From Halomonas campaniensis (lineage in GTDB: Bacteria; Pseudomonadota; Gammaproteobacteria; Pseudomonadales; Halomonadaceae), in contig NZ_JPUA01000049.1 in assembly GCF_002211105.1 (NCBI RefSeq), positions 29,863-93,862 on the forward strand: a stretch of 64,000 nt of DNA, given 5' to 3'. The position numbers and the translations under genes are program-made. Position 1 is the first letter of the stretch, and each line of letters opens with the position of its first letter. Below the pieces are notes generated by a model that saw only the letters and a program-made list of their open reading frames with translations, was not told the DNA's origin and searched no databases. Below, in pieces: positions 45,543 to 55,916 of the stretch.

Positions 45543-46313
45543 TCAAGCGGCATCGGTACCGAAGTAGGCCTCGATGACTTCAGGATTGTTCTGGATATCG
45601 TTGATATGCCCCTCCACCATCACGCTGCCCTGGGCCAGCACAATGACTGGATCGCAGAGGCGAGCAATCATCTCCATATCGTGTTCAATGACCAGAAAGG
45701 TGTAGCCCATCTCTCGGTTCAGGCGCTCAATATTGCTGATCAAATCACCTAACAGCGTACGGTTTACCCCGGCGGCGATCTCATCAAGAAGAACCACTTT
45801 GGCGTCGGTCATCATGGTGCGGCCAAGTTCGAGGAGTTTCTTCTGGCCGCCGGACAAGTTGCCCGCTAGCTCATTACGCACGTGGTACAGGCCGACGAAA
45901 TCAATCACCTCCAGAGCGCGGCGGCGCACCTCGGCTTCTTCTTGGCGCACTATGCCCGGCTTTAACCAAGCGCTGAAAAGGCTTTCTCCCGATTGATGGG
46001 GTGGCACCATCATGAGGTTCTCCAGCGCGCTCATCTGACTGAACTCGTGGGCAATTTGGAAGGTACGCAGCAGGCCTTTGTGAAAACGCTGGTCGGCGCT
46101 AAGCGCGGTAATGTCTTCACCATTGAGAAGGACGCGGCCGCTATCCGGGGCTAAAGCGCCGGCAATTAGGTTAAACAGGGTGGATTTGCCCGCGCCATTA
46201 GGGCCGATCATACCGGTAATGGAGCCCGTCTCCACCTGAATGGAGCAGTCGTTAATTACCTGCAGGCCGCCGAACGCTTTGTTGACGCGCTGTACATCAA
46301 TAAGAGGGGTCAT
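45543..46313 (-). CDS. livG: LivG-type ABC transporter ATPase
   Basis: A 256-residue ATPase: Walker A GPNGAGKST near 36-44, signature LSGGQKKLLELGR near 153-165, Walker B VVLLDEIAAGVN. LivG differs from LivF in its longer insert after the Q-loop (EFSQMSALENLMMVPPHQ), seen here. First gene of the livGFHM-type set; it starts 49 bp after the NSS transporter gene on the same strand. Confidence 0.92.
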   Translation of the reverse strand: MTPLIDVQRVNKAFGGLQVINDCSIQVETGSITGMIGPNGAGKSTLFNLIAGALAPDSGRVLLNGEDITALSADQRFHKGLLRTFQIAHEFSQMSALENLMMVPPHQSGESLFSAWLKPGIVRQEEAEVRRRALEVIDFVGLYHVRNELAGNLSGGQKKLLELGRTMMTDAKVVLLDEIAAGVNRTLLGDLISNIERLNREMGYTFLVIEHDMEMIARLCDPVIVLAQGSVMVEGHINDIQNNPEVIEAYFGTDAA

Positions 46314-46362
46314 GGTGTCTCCACGCGATGCAGGCGGCTAAAAAGCCGCCTGCGCACTGTTA

Positions 46363-47808
46363 TTAAGTTGTTTGTCGTGGTTTTTTTAGCCACCGCTGGC
46401 TGGCTGCAAAGGCACCGATAATGAGCAGTGCGCCAAGAGTGGGAATAAGGTAGCCCTCCACTTGAGGAAGGGTGCGTAAAAACACAAAGGCTACGGCAGC
46501 AGGTGCCACAAAGCGCACTAGAAAACGCCATAGCTTAAACCAGGCAACACTGCTGCCCAACTCCTTCATCACTTCGCTCTGGGTTAGCGCCCAGCCTGCA
46601 AATAGCGCTATGAGCAGACCGCCTACCGGCATAAAGATATTGGTCAGTAGCTCGATAAAGTCGAAAGCCGTGCGCCCAAAGAGGGTGTGGAAGATCGTTC
46701 CTTCGGCCCAGAGGTTAAAGCTAACCACTGTCAGTAAGCCCATCGCCCAGGCGGCGATTACCATAATCGTGACCGCCTGCGGCCGGGTCATATCAAAGCG
46801 CTCCACCAGGAAAGCGGCAACCGGCTCGATCAGCGAAATAGAGGAACTGATAGCGGCGCCGAGCACCAGAATAAAGAACACACCGCCGACCAGCGCGCCA
46901 AACGGCATCTCGGCAAATGCCAGCGGCAGGGTAACAAACATCAGGCCAGGGCCTTGCCCGGTTTCCAGCCCGGCGCCAAACACCAGGGCAAAAATGGCCA
47001 GGCCTGCCACCATAGCGACGGCGGTATCGACGATGGCGACAGCAAAGGCGGTGCGGGTCAGTGAGACATTGCTGGGCATATAGGCGCCGTAAGCCATGAT
47101 GGCCCCCATCCCCAAGCTAAGAGTGAAGAATGATTGGCCCATGGCCTGCAGCCAGCCCTCGAGGCTGAGGTCGGCGATATTAAAAGTGAACAGGAAGCTG
47201 GCGGCGGCGCCTATATCGCCATTGATCACGCCGTAGGCCAGCACCACCAACAGAATTACAAACAGCGCGGGCATCATAATGCGCAGGCCTGATTCGATAC
47301 CTTTATGAATACCCATACCGACAATCAGCGCGGACGCGGCAATGAAAAGGGTGTGATAGAGCGTCATTAGGCCAGGAGCGGCCAGCAGAGCGTCAAAGCC
47401 AGTACTAATGGTCTGTGCGTCGGCGCCGACCAGTGAGCCGGTCAGCATTAGCCAAGTGTAGTGAATCGCCCAGCCGGCAATCACCGAATAGAAGCTTAAA
47501 ATCAAAAACGCCGAGGCAGCGCCCAGCCAGCCGATGGTTTCCCAGGCCCGTGAGGTGCCATGGGTTTTGGTCAGATGCCGCATGCCCATAATCGGGCTCT
47601 GGCGGCTGGTGCGACCCAACATGATCTCGGCAATCAGAATCGGGATGCCGACGGCGAAGATCGTCAGCGCGTAGACCAGTATAAAGGCACCGCCACCGTT
47701 TTCACCGGTGAGGTAGGGGAAGCGCCAAAGATTACCCAAGCCGACGGCGGAGCCAACCGCGGCGAGAAGAAAAGTGCCTTTATGCGTCCAGACGTTATGA
47801 CCGCTCAT
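46363..47808 (-). CDS. Sodium-coupled transporter of the NSS (SNF) family
   Basis: A 481-residue membrane protein with about twelve helices. The first helix carries the sodium/substrate-site signature AVGSAVGLGNLWRFPYL (about 16-32), and GGGAFILVY follows, both hallmarks of bacterial NSS proteins such as LeuT/MhsT. It probably takes up amino acids or related solutes with sodium, fitting a halophile. No strong ribosome site precedes the ATG. It is upstream of livG on the same strand. Confidence 0.9.
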   Translation of the reverse strand: MSGHNVWTHKGTFLLAAVGSAVGLGNLWRFPYLTGENGGGAFILVYALTIFAVGIPILIAEIMLGRTSRQSPIMGMRHLTKTHGTSRAWETIGWLGAASAFLILSFYSVIAGWAIHYTWLMLTGSLVGADAQTISTGFDALLAAPGLMTLYHTLFIAASALIVGMGIHKGIESGLRIMMPALFVILLVVLAYGVINGDIGAAASFLFTFNIADLSLEGWLQAMGQSFFTLSLGMGAIMAYGAYMPSNVSLTRTAFAVAIVDTAVAMVAGLAIFALVFGAGLETGQGPGLMFVTLPLAFAEMPFGALVGGVFFILVLGAAISSSISLIEPVAAFLVERFDMTRPQAVTIMVIAAWAMGLLTVVSFNLWAEGTIFHTLFGRTAFDFIELLTNIFMPVGGLLIALFAGWALTQSEVMKELGSSVAWFKLWRFLVRFVAPAAVAFVFLRTLPQVEGYLIPTLGALLIIGAFAASQRWLKKPRQTT

Positions 47809-48017
47809 GGGTAAGAGTGTCCGTAGTTGGGCGTCAGAATGGGGTGGTATCCAAACGCCTGTATGAATATAGCGATGTCAGCGTGCCTTGGAAGCGCCGA
47901 ATTTAGCGTTACTGTGCGATAGAACGCGCCGCCTTTCCAGCGTATTAGCGTTTAGGCTGCGTTTAGGGGAGTATCTTGGCAGCTGTGAAGTGGTCATGAA
48001 GCATGGCAATGAGACAT
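47809..48017. other. Gap between typA and the NSS transporter gene
   Basis: About 209 bp between the transporter start and the typA terminator. It should hold the promoter for the minus-strand transporter gene. I see no convincing motif, repeat or small gene in it. Confidence 0.3.
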
Positions 48018-48044
48018 AAAAAAAACCCGCTTTCGCGGGTTTTT
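48018..48044. terminator. Terminator after typA
   Basis: AAAAACCCGC and GCGGGTTTTT form a stem with a TTTC loop; the A- and T-runs make it usable in both directions. It lies 24-50 bp past the typA stop on the minus strand. Confidence 0.85.
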
Positions 48045-48067
48045 GGTTACTCACTGCTGAGACCGGG

Positions 48068-49918
48068 TTACTTCTTGCTGTAACGCTTACGCTCTGTCTC
48101 TTTCAGCAGCTTTTTACGCAGGCGGATGTGTGCCGGCGTGACTTCGACGAGCTCGTCAGAGTCGAGGAACTCGATGGCCTGCTCCAGGGAGAACTTAACC
48201 GGCGGGGTCAATACGATGTTCTCATCGTTACCGGTGGAGCGCATGTTGTCGAGCTTCTTGCCTTTGGTGGGGTTAACCACCATGTCGTTAGCGCGGTTGT
48301 TGATACCGATCAGCATGCCTTCGTAGACTTCCGTGGCGTGATCGATAATCAGCTTGCCGCGCTCTTGCAGCGCATACAGCGCATAGGCAAGGGCTTTTCC
48401 GTCCACCATCGAAACCAGCACGCCGTTACGACGCTCGATAGAGGCTTCAGGCTTCAGCGGGCCGTAGTGATCAAAGCGGCTTGTCAGAATACCGGTGCCT
48501 GAGGTCAGGGTCAGGAACTGGCCGCGGAAACCGATCAAGCCACGAGCAGGAATGATGAAGTCCAGGCGTACCCGTCCTTTACCGTCCGGCAGCATGTTGG
48601 TCATCTCACCTTTACGGTAGCCCAGCTCTTCCATGATTGAGCCTTGGTGCTGCTCTTCACAGTCGATGATGACCTCTTCGTAGGGCTCCTGCTTCTCACC
48701 GTCGATCTCTTTGATGATGACTTCAGGACGGCCTACGGCCAGCTCAAAGCCTTCACGGCGCATGGTTTCGATCAGCACCGACAGGTGCAGTTCGCCACGC
48801 CCAGAAACCTTGAACTTCTCAGGGGTTTCGCCCTGCTCAACGCGCAGTGCCACGTTGTGAATCAGCTCTTGATCAAGGCGATCTTTGATATTGCGGCTGG
48901 TCACAAACTTGCCATCTTTACCGGCGAACGGTGAATCGTTGACCTGGAAGGTCATTGAAACGGTCGGTTCGTCGACGGATAGCGGCGGCAGCGCCTCGAC
49001 CTTGGCCGGATCGCATAGCGTATCGGAAATAGACAGATCGTCGATGCCGGTAACACAGACGATGTCGCCGGCGGTGGCTTCGTTGGTCTGCACGCGCTCA
49101 AGGCCCATATGGGTCATGACCTGACCGATTTTGCCCTTACGCACATTGCCATCAACGCCGATTACCGACACCTGCTGGTTCGGTTTCACTGCGCCGCGCT
49201 TGATGCGGCCAAGACCGATAACGCCTACGTAGCTGTTGTAATCCAGTGCAGAGATCTGCATCTGGAAGGGGCCGTTGAGCTCAACCTGGGGCGGCTCAAC
49301 GATATCGACGATGGCCTGGAACATGGGATCCATGTTGTCCGCCAGCTCTTCAGGATCCATACCGGCAATGCCGTTTAGGGCAGAGCAGTAGATGATCGGG
49401 AAATCGAGCTGTTCATCAGACGCGCCAAGATTGTCGAACAGATCGAAAATCTGGTCGATCACCCAGTCAGGACGTGCGCCGGGGCGGTCAATTTTGTTGA
49501 CTACCACGATCGGCCGCAGGCCTTGGGCGAAGGCTTTCTGGGTCACAAAGCGGGTTTGCGGCATCGGGCCATCAACGGCGTCTACTAGCAGTAGCACCGA
49601 ATCGACCATCGACATAACGCGCTCAACCTCGCCACCGAAATCGGCGTGCCCAGGTGTATCCACAATGTTGATGTGGTAACCGTTACCCTGGCTGTCTTGC
49701 CACTGAATGGCCGTGTTCTTGGCCAAAATGGTAATGCCACGCTCTTTTTCCTGATCGTTTGAGTCCATGATGCGCTCTTGACCTTCTGCTTTACGGTCAA
49801 GGGTGCCGGACTGGCTCAGGAGTTTGTCGACCAGTGTGGTTTTACCATGGTCAACGTGGGCTATGATCGCGACGTTGCGCAGGTTATTAACCGCGCTGGA
49901 GTTTTGCTGGTTTTGCAT
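48068..49918 (-). CDS. typA: Ribosome-associated GTPase TypA/BipA
   Basis: BipA is an elongation-factor-like GTPase that helps 50S assembly and stress adaptation. The ATG at 49918 ([15 protein letters not shown]) gives 616 residues, the usual length; the frame extends 51 codons further without similarity. G1 AHVDHGKTT lies near 20-28, G3 [14 protein letters not shown] near 78, NKID near 134. The C-terminal BipA-specific domain ends in a basic tail ([16 protein letters not shown]). The ribosome site is weak. Confidence 0.95.
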   Translation of the reverse strand: MQNQQNSSAVNNLRNVAIIAHVDHGKTTLVDKLLSQSGTLDRKAEGQERIMDSNDQEKERGITILAKNTAIQWQDSQGNGYHINIVDTPGHADFGGEVERVMSMVDSVLLLVDAVDGPMPQTRFVTQKAFAQGLRPIVVVNKIDRPGARPDWVIDQIFDLFDNLGASDEQLDFPIIYCSALNGIAGMDPEELADNMDPMFQAIVDIVEPPQVELNGPFQMQISALDYNSYVGVIGLGRIKRGAVKPNQQVSVIGVDGNVRKGKIGQVMTHMGLERVQTNEATAGDIVCVTGIDDLSISDTLCDPAKVEALPPLSVDEPTVSMTFQVNDSPFAGKDGKFVTSRNIKDRLDQELIHNVALRVEQGETPEKFKVSGRGELHLSVLIETMRREGFELAVGRPEVIIKEIDGEKQEPYEEVIIDCEEQHQGSIMEELGYRKGEMTNMLPDGKGRVRLDFIIPARGLIGFRGQFLTLTSGTGILTSRFDHYGPLKPEASIERRNGVLVSMVDGKALAYALYALQERGKLIIDHATEVYEGMLIGINNRANDMVVNPTKGKKLDNMRSTGNDENIVLTPPVKFSLEQAIEFLDSDELVEVTPAHIRLRKKLLKETERKRYSKK

Positions 49919-50148
49919 GCTGAGAGAGAACTCTTGTGAACACCCGTTTGTCCACGGGTCGGAAAATGCGGGTCGCAAGGGCTGGCAATTTGCCGACCAT
50001 CTTGGCTCAGGGCTTGCGTCCAATAGCCATTCTACCATGCCAAAGGCTTCGCTGATATTACTGCCTCCCATATCAACCTTGGTCTAGGAATGTTTTCGCC
50101 ATGATCCAGCATCCGCTAGACTAGCGCTTTTCCCACTGGGGCAGGAGC
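49919..50148. other. Divergent gap between typA and birA
   Basis: 230 bp holding the promoters of two divergent genes. No repeat, operator or RNA structure was recognised. Confidence 0.3.
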
Positions 50149-51144
50149 ATGACCATCGGCAACCTGATGCGTTTGTTAAGCGATGGCGAGGTTCACTCTG
50201 GCGAGCAACTGGGTGAAACGCTGAGTATTTCTCGTGCGGCGGTGTGGAAACAGTTAAAAAAACTGGAAGCACTGGGGGTGGAGATAGTTGCGGTGAAAGG
50301 CCGTGGCTATCAGCTGGCGCAACGACTGGAGCCCTTGGAGGGCGCCAAAATCGTTGCACAGTTGCCCGCTCAGGCGCGCCACCACCTTGCGCGCCTGTTT
50401 GTTGAAGATCAGTTACCCTCCAGCAATGAGTATCTGCGCCAACGCTTTGAGCAGGGCGCAGGGCATGGCGAAGTGTGCTTGGTTGAGCTGCAGACAGCGG
50501 GGCGTGGACGCCGGGGGCGCGTTTGGTCGACGCCCTGGGGGCAGAGCCTCATGCTCTCGCTGGGCTGGCGCTTTGAGTCGGGTATTGCGGTGCTGGAGGG
50601 ATTGAGCTTGGCGGTAGGCGTCGTCGTTGCCCAAGTGCTTGAGCGGCACGGAGTGGCGCCGAAGCTTAAGTGGCCTAACGATATTCTGCTCTCCGAACAG
50701 GGGGATGGCCCAGGCGACGAGTTAGGCAAACTGGCTGGTATTCTTATCGAAGTGACCGGGGATGCGGCAGGCCCCTGCGAGGTGGTTATCGGTATTGGTA
50801 TGAATCTCTGGTTGCCCGAAGCGCAACGAGCCGCTATCGACCAGCCCGTGGCGGCGCTTTTCGAGCGACTGCCGGATATCTCGCGCAATCAGTTGGCTTC
50901 AGAGGAGGTGGCAGGTCTGTTGGCCATGCTGGCTACCTTTGAGCAGGATGGTTTTGGTGCCTGGCGTGATGCCTGGAATGAACGCCACGCCTATGCCGGG
51001 CTGCCGATTCGGGTGATTCAGGGAGAGCAGGTCAGCGATGCCGTCGCCGGAGAAGTGGATGAGAGTGGTAACCTCTGGGTTACCGAAAATGGTCACTCGC
51101 GACGCCTAGCCGGCGGTGAGATCAGCGTGCGCAGGCGTTTATGA
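50149..51144 (+). CDS. birA: Biotin-protein ligase / biotin operon repressor BirA
   Basis: Attaches biotin to carboxylases and, in the bifunctional form, represses biotin genes. The 331-residue protein has an N-terminal winged helix (about 1-65, SGEQLGETLSISRAAVWKQLKKL), so it is the bifunctional type. The catalytic domain (about 75-270) shows the ligase motif GRGRRGRVWSTPWG (about 117-130) and LKWPNDILL. A C-terminal SH3-like cap follows. GGGGCAGGAGC precedes the ATG. The stop overlaps coaX by 4 nt. Confidence 0.95.
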   Translation: MTIGNLMRLLSDGEVHSGEQLGETLSISRAAVWKQLKKLEALGVEIVAVKGRGYQLAQRLEPLEGAKIVAQLPAQARHHLARLFVEDQLPSSNEYLRQRFEQGAGHGEVCLVELQTAGRGRRGRVWSTPWGQSLMLSLGWRFESGIAVLEGLSLAVGVVVAQVLERHGVAPKLKWPNDILLSEQGDGPGDELGKLAGILIEVTGDAAGPCEVVIGIGMNLWLPEAQRAAIDQPVAALFERLPDISRNQLASEEVAGLLAMLATFEQDGFGAWRDAWNERHAYAGLPIRVIQGEQVSDAVAGEVDESGNLWVTENGHSRRLAGGEISVRRRL

Positions 51145-51980
51145 TTCTGGATCTTGATATCGGCAACACGCTGTCCAAGTGGCGGCTCAAGGATGCCGAG
51201 AGTAGCGAGATACGCTCCCGGGGGGCAGTGTGGACCCGGGAAGAGTGGCGTCCAGGGGCCGATATTCCCGATCTTGACGTGGTCGAGGCGGTGCGGATAT
51301 CCAGCGTTGCCAGGGCGGCCGTACTGGAAGAAACGGTCGCTTTGCTGCGCCGCCGGGTGCGTCATGTCCATGTGGCCCACTCTACCCAAGAAGCGCTAGG
51401 CGTAGTTAACGGCTACGAAGAGCCGGGCCGTCTGGGTGTTGATCGCTGGATGGGGGCGCTGGCGGGGTATCAGTTAGCGGGCGGTTGCTGTGCGGTGGAT
51501 TGCGGCAGCGCGATAACGATCGACTTTGTGCTGCCAGGTGGCCAGCACCTGGGTGGCTTTATTATCCCTGGTCTGCGGCTGATGAAAGAGAGTCTGAAGC
51601 TTGGCACCCGCAATGTGGCCATTGACCCTGAAAGCGAGGCCGATGAGTTGTTAGAGCCAGGTCGGCGAACCGTTGATGCGGTTAACCATGGTATTTATAT
51701 GGCCGCCGTCAGTGCCATTAATCGCATTTATAGCGAAGTGTGTGATCAAGAGGGTGTGGCGCTGCCAATGCTGTTGACAGGGGGCGATGCGCGAGTTGTT
51801 TCGCGAGGCGTGCAGGTGCCCCATGCGGTGTGGCCGGATATGGTTTACGGCGGCTTGGAGGCGTGCTTTCCGATGACCTTCGCCGAGCGAGCGGGTAAAA
51901 TGTCGGGCGCACCGCGGGTGCCTGAGCCCGTGGCGCTAGAAAAGATTCGCGCGGCACTTGCATTCTCCATGCTGCTTTGA
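51141..51980 (+). CDS. coaX: Type III pantothenate kinase CoaX
   Basis: Catalyses the first step of coenzyme A synthesis. The 279-residue protein shows the ASKHA-fold motifs of the family: DIGNTLSKW (about 5-13), GVDRWMGALAGY (about 99-110), VDCGSAITIDFV (about 119-130) and GGFIIPGLRLM (about 137-147), with LTGGDA near the C-terminus. ATGA overlap with birA; birA-coaX pairs are common in pseudomonads. Confidence 0.94.
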   Translation: MILDLDIGNTLSKWRLKDAESSEIRSRGAVWTREEWRPGADIPDLDVVEAVRISSVARAAVLEETVALLRRRVRHVHVAHSTQEALGVVNGYEEPGRLGVDRWMGALAGYQLAGGCCAVDCGSAITIDFVLPGGQHLGGFIIPGLRLMKESLKLGTRNVAIDPESEADELLEPGRRTVDAVNHGIYMAAVSAINRIYSEVCDQEGVALPMLLTGGDARVVSRGVQVPHAVWPDMVYGGLEACFPMTFAERAGKMSGAPRVPEPVALEKIRAALAFSMLL

Positions 51981-52056
51981 CAGAATGCAGCGCGTTCCAA
52001 GACAGGCAGAAGGTGCCCTGGCATCCAAGCTACGATAAATTAAGTAAATATCTAGC

Positions 52057-52084
52057 TTGACACTGTTTTGAAGGCTGGCATAAT
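52057..52084 (+). promoter_or_regulatory. Promoter of the tRNA cluster
   Basis: Consensus TTGACA (52057-52062), 16-bp spacer, CATAAT (52079-52084). The GC-rich stretch GTGCCGCC between the -10 and the first tRNA is typical of a stringently controlled discriminator. Transcription would begin about 8 nt before tRNA-Tyr. Confidence 0.8.
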
Positions 52085-52098
52085 GTGCCGCCACAGTT

Positions 52099-52182
<84 letters not shown>

Positions 52183-52288
52183 GATTTATCAAGCGCTGAG
52201 CTTCTCGGTGTTTGGGAATGAAAAGCCGGTAAGCGGGCGTTAGCTACTGTTTCTCGTGCAGCGGATTGTCATTCTATAGGCAAGTTCT

Positions 52289-52362
<74 letters not shown>

Positions 52363-52375
52363 GTTGATGTGTTTG

Positions 52376-52450
52376 GCTCATGTAGCTCAGGGGTAGAGCA
52401 CACCCTTGGTAAGGGTGAGGTCGACGGTTCAATTCCGTCCATGAGCTCCA
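52376..52450 (+). tRNA. tRNA-Thr (GGT)
   Basis: 75 nt. Acceptor GCTCATG pairs with CATGAGC; anticodon loop TTGGTAA gives GGT; encoded CCA. In many relatives tuf follows directly; here a terminator does. Confidence 0.97.
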
Positions 52451-52461
52451 TATTGCAGATA

Positions 52462-52486
52462 AAGCGAGCGAAGCTCGCTTTTTTTG
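52462..52486 (+). terminator. Intrinsic terminator after tRNA-Thr
   Basis: AAGCGAGC and GCTCGCTT with a GAA loop, followed by a T-run. It ends the Tyr-Gly-Thr tRNA transcript before tRNA-Trp. Confidence 0.85.
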
Positions 52487-52533
52487 TCTCTGCGTTTAGG
52501 TGGTTTATACGACGCTTGAGCGTAAAGAAGGGG

Positions 52534-52562
52534 TTGTCAGGGGCGGGTTTCTCCGCTACCAT
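52534..52562 (+). promoter_or_regulatory. Candidate promoter for tRNA-Trp-secE-nusG
   Basis: TTGTCA (52534-52539), 17-bp spacer, TACCAT (52557-52562). It lies after the terminator and about 85 bp before tRNA-Trp, where a new promoter is needed. The -10 match is only 4 of 6. Confidence 0.4.
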
Positions 52563-52646
52563 GGCGCCCGCTGTTGTATAGGCGATTGGAAAGACGCTTG
52601 TCGGCAGAAGTTAAGAAGCAAATGTAGAAAGTCAGTACGACGATAC

Positions 52647-52722
<76 letters not shown>

Positions 52723-52795
52723 ACCTTCCCCAGGTTGGTATGTCTTTTTCCAAAATTCTTTTATCGTTCGCCGTACCCTGAGGAGTCTCGTTTTT

Positions 52796-53179
52796 ATGAA
52801 GCCTGGTTCTGTAAAACATGGCGCCGAGGTGCAACAGACGCGCCATGACGGGCTCAAGTGGGCGGCGGTCGTAGCGCTGCTTGTCGTTGCTGTTGTTGGT
52901 AATACCTATTTCGCCGATATTGGCCTGCTCTACCGCGTGCTTGGCGTAGTGGTGTTGTGTGTGATTGCGGGTTTGATTGCGCTAACCACTACCAAGGGTC
53001 GTGATTTAGTAGAGCTTGCCAGAAGCGCCAAGAAAGAGATTCAGCGCGTTGTATGGCCGACCCGTCCCGAAACCATTCAGACCACCGCCATTGTGTTGGT
53101 GGCCGTTCTGGTGGTCGGGCTAATGCTGTGGTTGATCGACACTCTTCTTGGCTGGGCGATGTCCGGCGTCATTGGTTAG
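52796..53179 (+). CDS. secE: Preprotein translocase subunit SecE
   Basis: Essential part of the SecYEG channel. The 127-residue length and three predicted helices (about 20-40, 45-62, 95-120) match the long gammaproteobacterial form. The conserved cytoplasmic segment before the last helix is [21 protein letters not shown] (about 78-98). GAGGAGTCTCG precedes the ATG. nusG follows 8 nt later. Confidence 0.95.
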   Translation: MKPGSVKHGAEVQQTRHDGLKWAAVVALLVVAVVGNTYFADIGLLYRVLGVVVLCVIAGLIALTTTKGRDLVELARSAKKEIQRVVWPTRPETIQTTAIVLVAVLVVGLMLWLIDTLLGWAMSGVIG

Positions 53180-53187
53180 GAGCTTTC

Positions 53188-53721
53188 ATGTCCAAACGTT
53201 GGTACGTCGTTCACGCTTATTCTGGCTTTGAAAAGCATGTCATGCGCTCACTTATTGAGCGTGTGAAAATGTACGGTATGGAAGATCGCTTCGGCGAAAT
53301 TCTGGTGCCGACAGAAGAAGTCGTCGAAATGCGTGACGGCAAGCGTCGCAAGAGTGAGCGTAAGTTCTATCCTGGCTATGTGCTGGTCGAGATGGAAATG
53401 GCCGATGAGACATGGCACCTCGTCAATGAAACGCCCCGCGTGATGGGCTTTATCGGCGGCACCAAAGAGAAGCCTGCGCCCATTACGGCGCGTGAAGCAG
53501 ATGCGATTCTGATGCGCGTAAAAGACGGTACTGATAAGCCGCGGCCTAAAACGATGTTTGAGCCGGGTCAGTCAGTGCGTGTTGTTGATGGGCCGTTTGC
53601 CGATTTCAACGGTGTTGTCGAAGAAGTGAACTACGAAAAGAGCCGCCTGCATGTCAGCGTGCTGATCTTCGGGCGCTCTACACCTGTTGAGTTAGAGTTT
53701 TCTCAGGTTGAGAAAGAGTAA
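53188..53721 (+). CDS. nusG: Transcription termination/antitermination factor NusG
   Basis: NusG binds RNA polymerase, aids Rho termination and links transcription to ribosomes. The ATG at 53188 ([15 protein letters not shown]) with TTAGGAG upstream gives 177 residues. The NGN domain covers about 1-115 (including [12 protein letters not shown]), and the C-terminal KOW domain is [19 protein letters not shown] onward (about 130-177). Confidence 0.97.
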   Translation: MSKRWYVVHAYSGFEKHVMRSLIERVKMYGMEDRFGEILVPTEEVVEMRDGKRRKSERKFYPGYVLVEMEMADETWHLVNETPRVMGFIGGTKEKPAPITAREADAILMRVKDGTDKPRPKTMFEPGQSVRVVDGPFADFNGVVEEVNYEKSRLHVSVLIFGRSTPVELEFSQVEKE

Positions 53722-53853
53722 CAGGTGAGTGGTAAATAGTTAGTAGCGAATAGTCAGTAAGCAGTAGGTTTTAATTCGTGTGGGATGGCTGGTCAGCCGT
53801 TTCACTGGTACCGGGGAGCCTTCGGGCGCTATTACCCAACTGGAGTATTAAAG

Positions 53854-54285
53854 ATGGCCAAGAAAGTACAGGCTTATATCAAACTGCAGGTTGCTGCAGG
53901 TAAAGCCAACCCAAGTCCGCCGGTAGGCCCTGCACTGGGTCAGCACGGCGTGAACATCATGGAATTCTGTAAGGCGTTCAATGCCGCGACTCAAGAAATT
54001 GAGCCAGGCCTGCCAACGCCAGTCGTGATCACTGTTTACTCAGACCGTAGCTTCACGTTCGTCACCAAGACACCGCCTGCTGCCGTGCTGCTGAAAAAAG
54101 CCGCTGGTATCAAGTCGGGTTCTGGTGAGCCGAACAAGAAGAAGGTCGGCACCGTGACGCGTGAACAGCTTGAAGAGATCGCCAAGACCAAAGAGCCTGA
54201 TTTGACGGCTGCGAATCTCGATGCCGCTGTACGCACCATTGCTGGCAGTGCTCGCAGCATGGGCCTAAACGTGGAGGGTCTCTGA
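53854..54285 (+). CDS. rplK: Ribosomal protein L11
   Basis: 143 residues; start [20 protein letters not shown], preceded by TGGAG. The N-terminal proline-rich segment [20 protein letters not shown], which contacts the stalk factors, and the C-terminal rRNA-binding domain ([15 protein letters not shown]) are intact. rplA follows 2 nt later; L1 normally represses this pair by binding their mRNA. Confidence 0.97.
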   Translation: MAKKVQAYIKLQVAAGKANPSPPVGPALGQHGVNIMEFCKAFNAATQEIEPGLPTPVVITVYSDRSFTFVTKTPPAAVLLKKAAGIKSGSGEPNKKKVGTVTREQLEEIAKTKEPDLTAANLDAAVRTIAGSARSMGLNVEGL

Positions 54286-54287
54286 TC

Positions 54288-54980
54288 ATGGCTAAACTGT
54301 CTAAGCGTGCGAAAATTATTCGCGAAAAAGTAGACACTACTAAAGCCTACTCTATTGAAGAGGCGGTAGCGCTGCTCGCCGAGCTGTCCACTGTTAAATT
54401 CAAAGAGTCCGTTGATGTCGCCATCAACCTGGGCGTTGACCCGCGTAAATCTGACCAGGTGGTGCGTGGCGCTACTGTCATGCCTAACGGTACCGGTAAA
54501 GATGTACGCGTTGCTGTCTTTACTCAAGGTGCTAATGCCGATGCCGCTAAAGAAGCTGGCGCCGACATCGTGGGTATGGACGACTTGGCTGAGCAAGTGA
54601 AAAAAGGCGTAATGGATTTTGACGTCGTTATCGCTTCGCCCGATGCTATGCGCGTTGTAGGTCAGCTAGGTCAAATTCTAGGTCCGCGTGGCCTAATGCC
54701 TAACCCGAAAGTTGGCACCGTAACGCCCGATGTGGCGACCGCGGTTAAAAATGCCAAAGCGGGTCAGGTGCGTTTCCGTACCGACAAGAACGGCATCATC
54801 CACACTACCCTGGGTAAAGTGGATTTTGACGCCTCAGCGATTAACGGCAACCTGGAAGCACTGGTTGCTGACCTGAAGCGCCTCAAGCCGAGCTCGTCTA
54901 AAGGCATTTACTTCAAAAAAATGACCCTGTCTACTACCATGGGCCCGGGTTTGACAATCGATCACTCTGCTTTCGCGTAA
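54288..54980 (+). CDS. rplA: Ribosomal protein L1
   Basis: 230 residues, standard length. Family segments [20 protein letters not shown], the [14 protein letters not shown] signature (about 128-141) and the C-terminal [10 protein letters not shown] are present. L1 binds 23S rRNA at the L1 stalk and represses rplKA translation. It starts 2 nt after rplK. Confidence 0.97.
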   Translation: MAKLSKRAKIIREKVDTTKAYSIEEAVALLAELSTVKFKESVDVAINLGVDPRKSDQVVRGATVMPNGTGKDVRVAVFTQGANADAAKEAGADIVGMDDLAEQVKKGVMDFDVVIASPDAMRVVGQLGQILGPRGLMPNPKVGTVTPDVATAVKNAKAGQVRFRTDKNGIIHTTLGKVDFDASAINGNLEALVADLKRLKPSSSKGIYFKKMTLSTTMGPGLTIDHSAFA

Positions 54981-55303
54981 GCGAGTCATCGTTGATTTTT
55001 TTGTAGGAACCGAGCAAGAACTTTGCGGTCCCCCGTTTGGTGGCTATCACTGGACTGGGCATCGTCAAAGACCGCAGGTGCCGCGCTTGATCAGTACGTT
55101 TGTTCGTACTCAGCAGCGCGGCTTAATTGCCTCAGAAGCGCCTGCGCAGATGGTGTGGCCGCCAGTTGGTTAAGCTTTAAACGGCTTTCTGGTGAGCACC
55201 ATCCCCAAGGCTTCCCGCTTTGCAGCGCATTTTGTAAAGCACGGCGGGGAGAGATGGTAACCACCGGAACCTTCTTGGGTTCCGGCACGAAGGAGTGATC
55301 ACT
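54981..55303 (+). ncRNA. rplJ leader region (L10-leader-like)
   Basis: 323 bp without a gene between rplA and rplJ. In many bacteria this leader binds the L10-L12 complex and controls rplJL translation. Here it holds several G/C-rich inverted segments and, at 55264-55285, a perfect 8-bp hairpin CCGGAACC / GGTTCCGG with a 6-nt loop, ending 5 nt before AAGGAG of rplJ. A promoter for rplJL-rpoBC probably lies within it but was not pinned down. The full L10-leader fold was not verified. Confidence 0.5.
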
Positions 55304-55804
55304 GTGCCACTAGCACTTGAAGGCAAGAAAGCGATTGTTGCCGAGGTCAGTGAAGCGGCCAAGGGCGCACTCTCCGTCGTAGTTGCTGATTCTCGCGGCG
55401 TTACGGTTGGTAAAATGACCGATCTGCGCAAGCAGGCGCGCGAGAATGGTGTAGAGCTGCGTGTCGTACGTAACACGCTGGCTCGCCGCGCTCTCGAGGG
55501 CACTCAGTGGGAGTGCTTGAACGATAGCTTCGTTGGTCCTACGTTGTTGGCCTTCTCTACTGATCATCCGGGCGCTGCCGCTCGTCTGTTCAAAGAGTTT
55601 GCTAAAACGGACAAGAACTTCGAAGTAAAAGCGTTGGCCTACGAAGGTGAGCTGATTCCGGCTGCTGACATCGACCGTCTGGCAACCCTACCGACTCACG
55701 ACGAAGCAATTGCCAAGTTGATGTCGGTAATGAAAGAAGCCTCCGCTGGCAAGCTGGTTCGTACTCTGGCCGCACTGCGCGACCAGAAGCAAGAAGCCGC
55801 CTAA
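55304..55804 (+). CDS. rplJ: Ribosomal protein L10
   Basis: 166 residues from the GTG at 55304, placed 8 nt after AAGGAG. An in-frame GTG at 55295 overlaps that site and is rejected. L10 anchors the L7/L12 dimers on the ribosome and represses its own operon. Seen: [20 protein letters not shown] at the start, [12 protein letters not shown] and [12 protein letters not shown]. The C-terminal helix binds L12. Confidence 0.96.
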   Translation: MPLALEGKKAIVAEVSEAAKGALSVVVADSRGVTVGKMTDLRKQARENGVELRVVRNTLARRALEGTQWECLNDSFVGPTLLAFSTDHPGAAARLFKEFAKTDKNFEVKALAYEGELIPAADIDRLATLPTHDEAIAKLMSVMKEASAGKLVRTLAALRDQKQEAA

Positions 55805-55916
55805 GCAGGTTTTCTTGCAGGTGGCGGCAATGGTTTAACCAGTGCGCTGCCTGAACCGAGCAATGAATCCTGAGTCCTCGGCTGACCGAGACTCCCGCAA
55901 AGTTAGGAATGAAACA

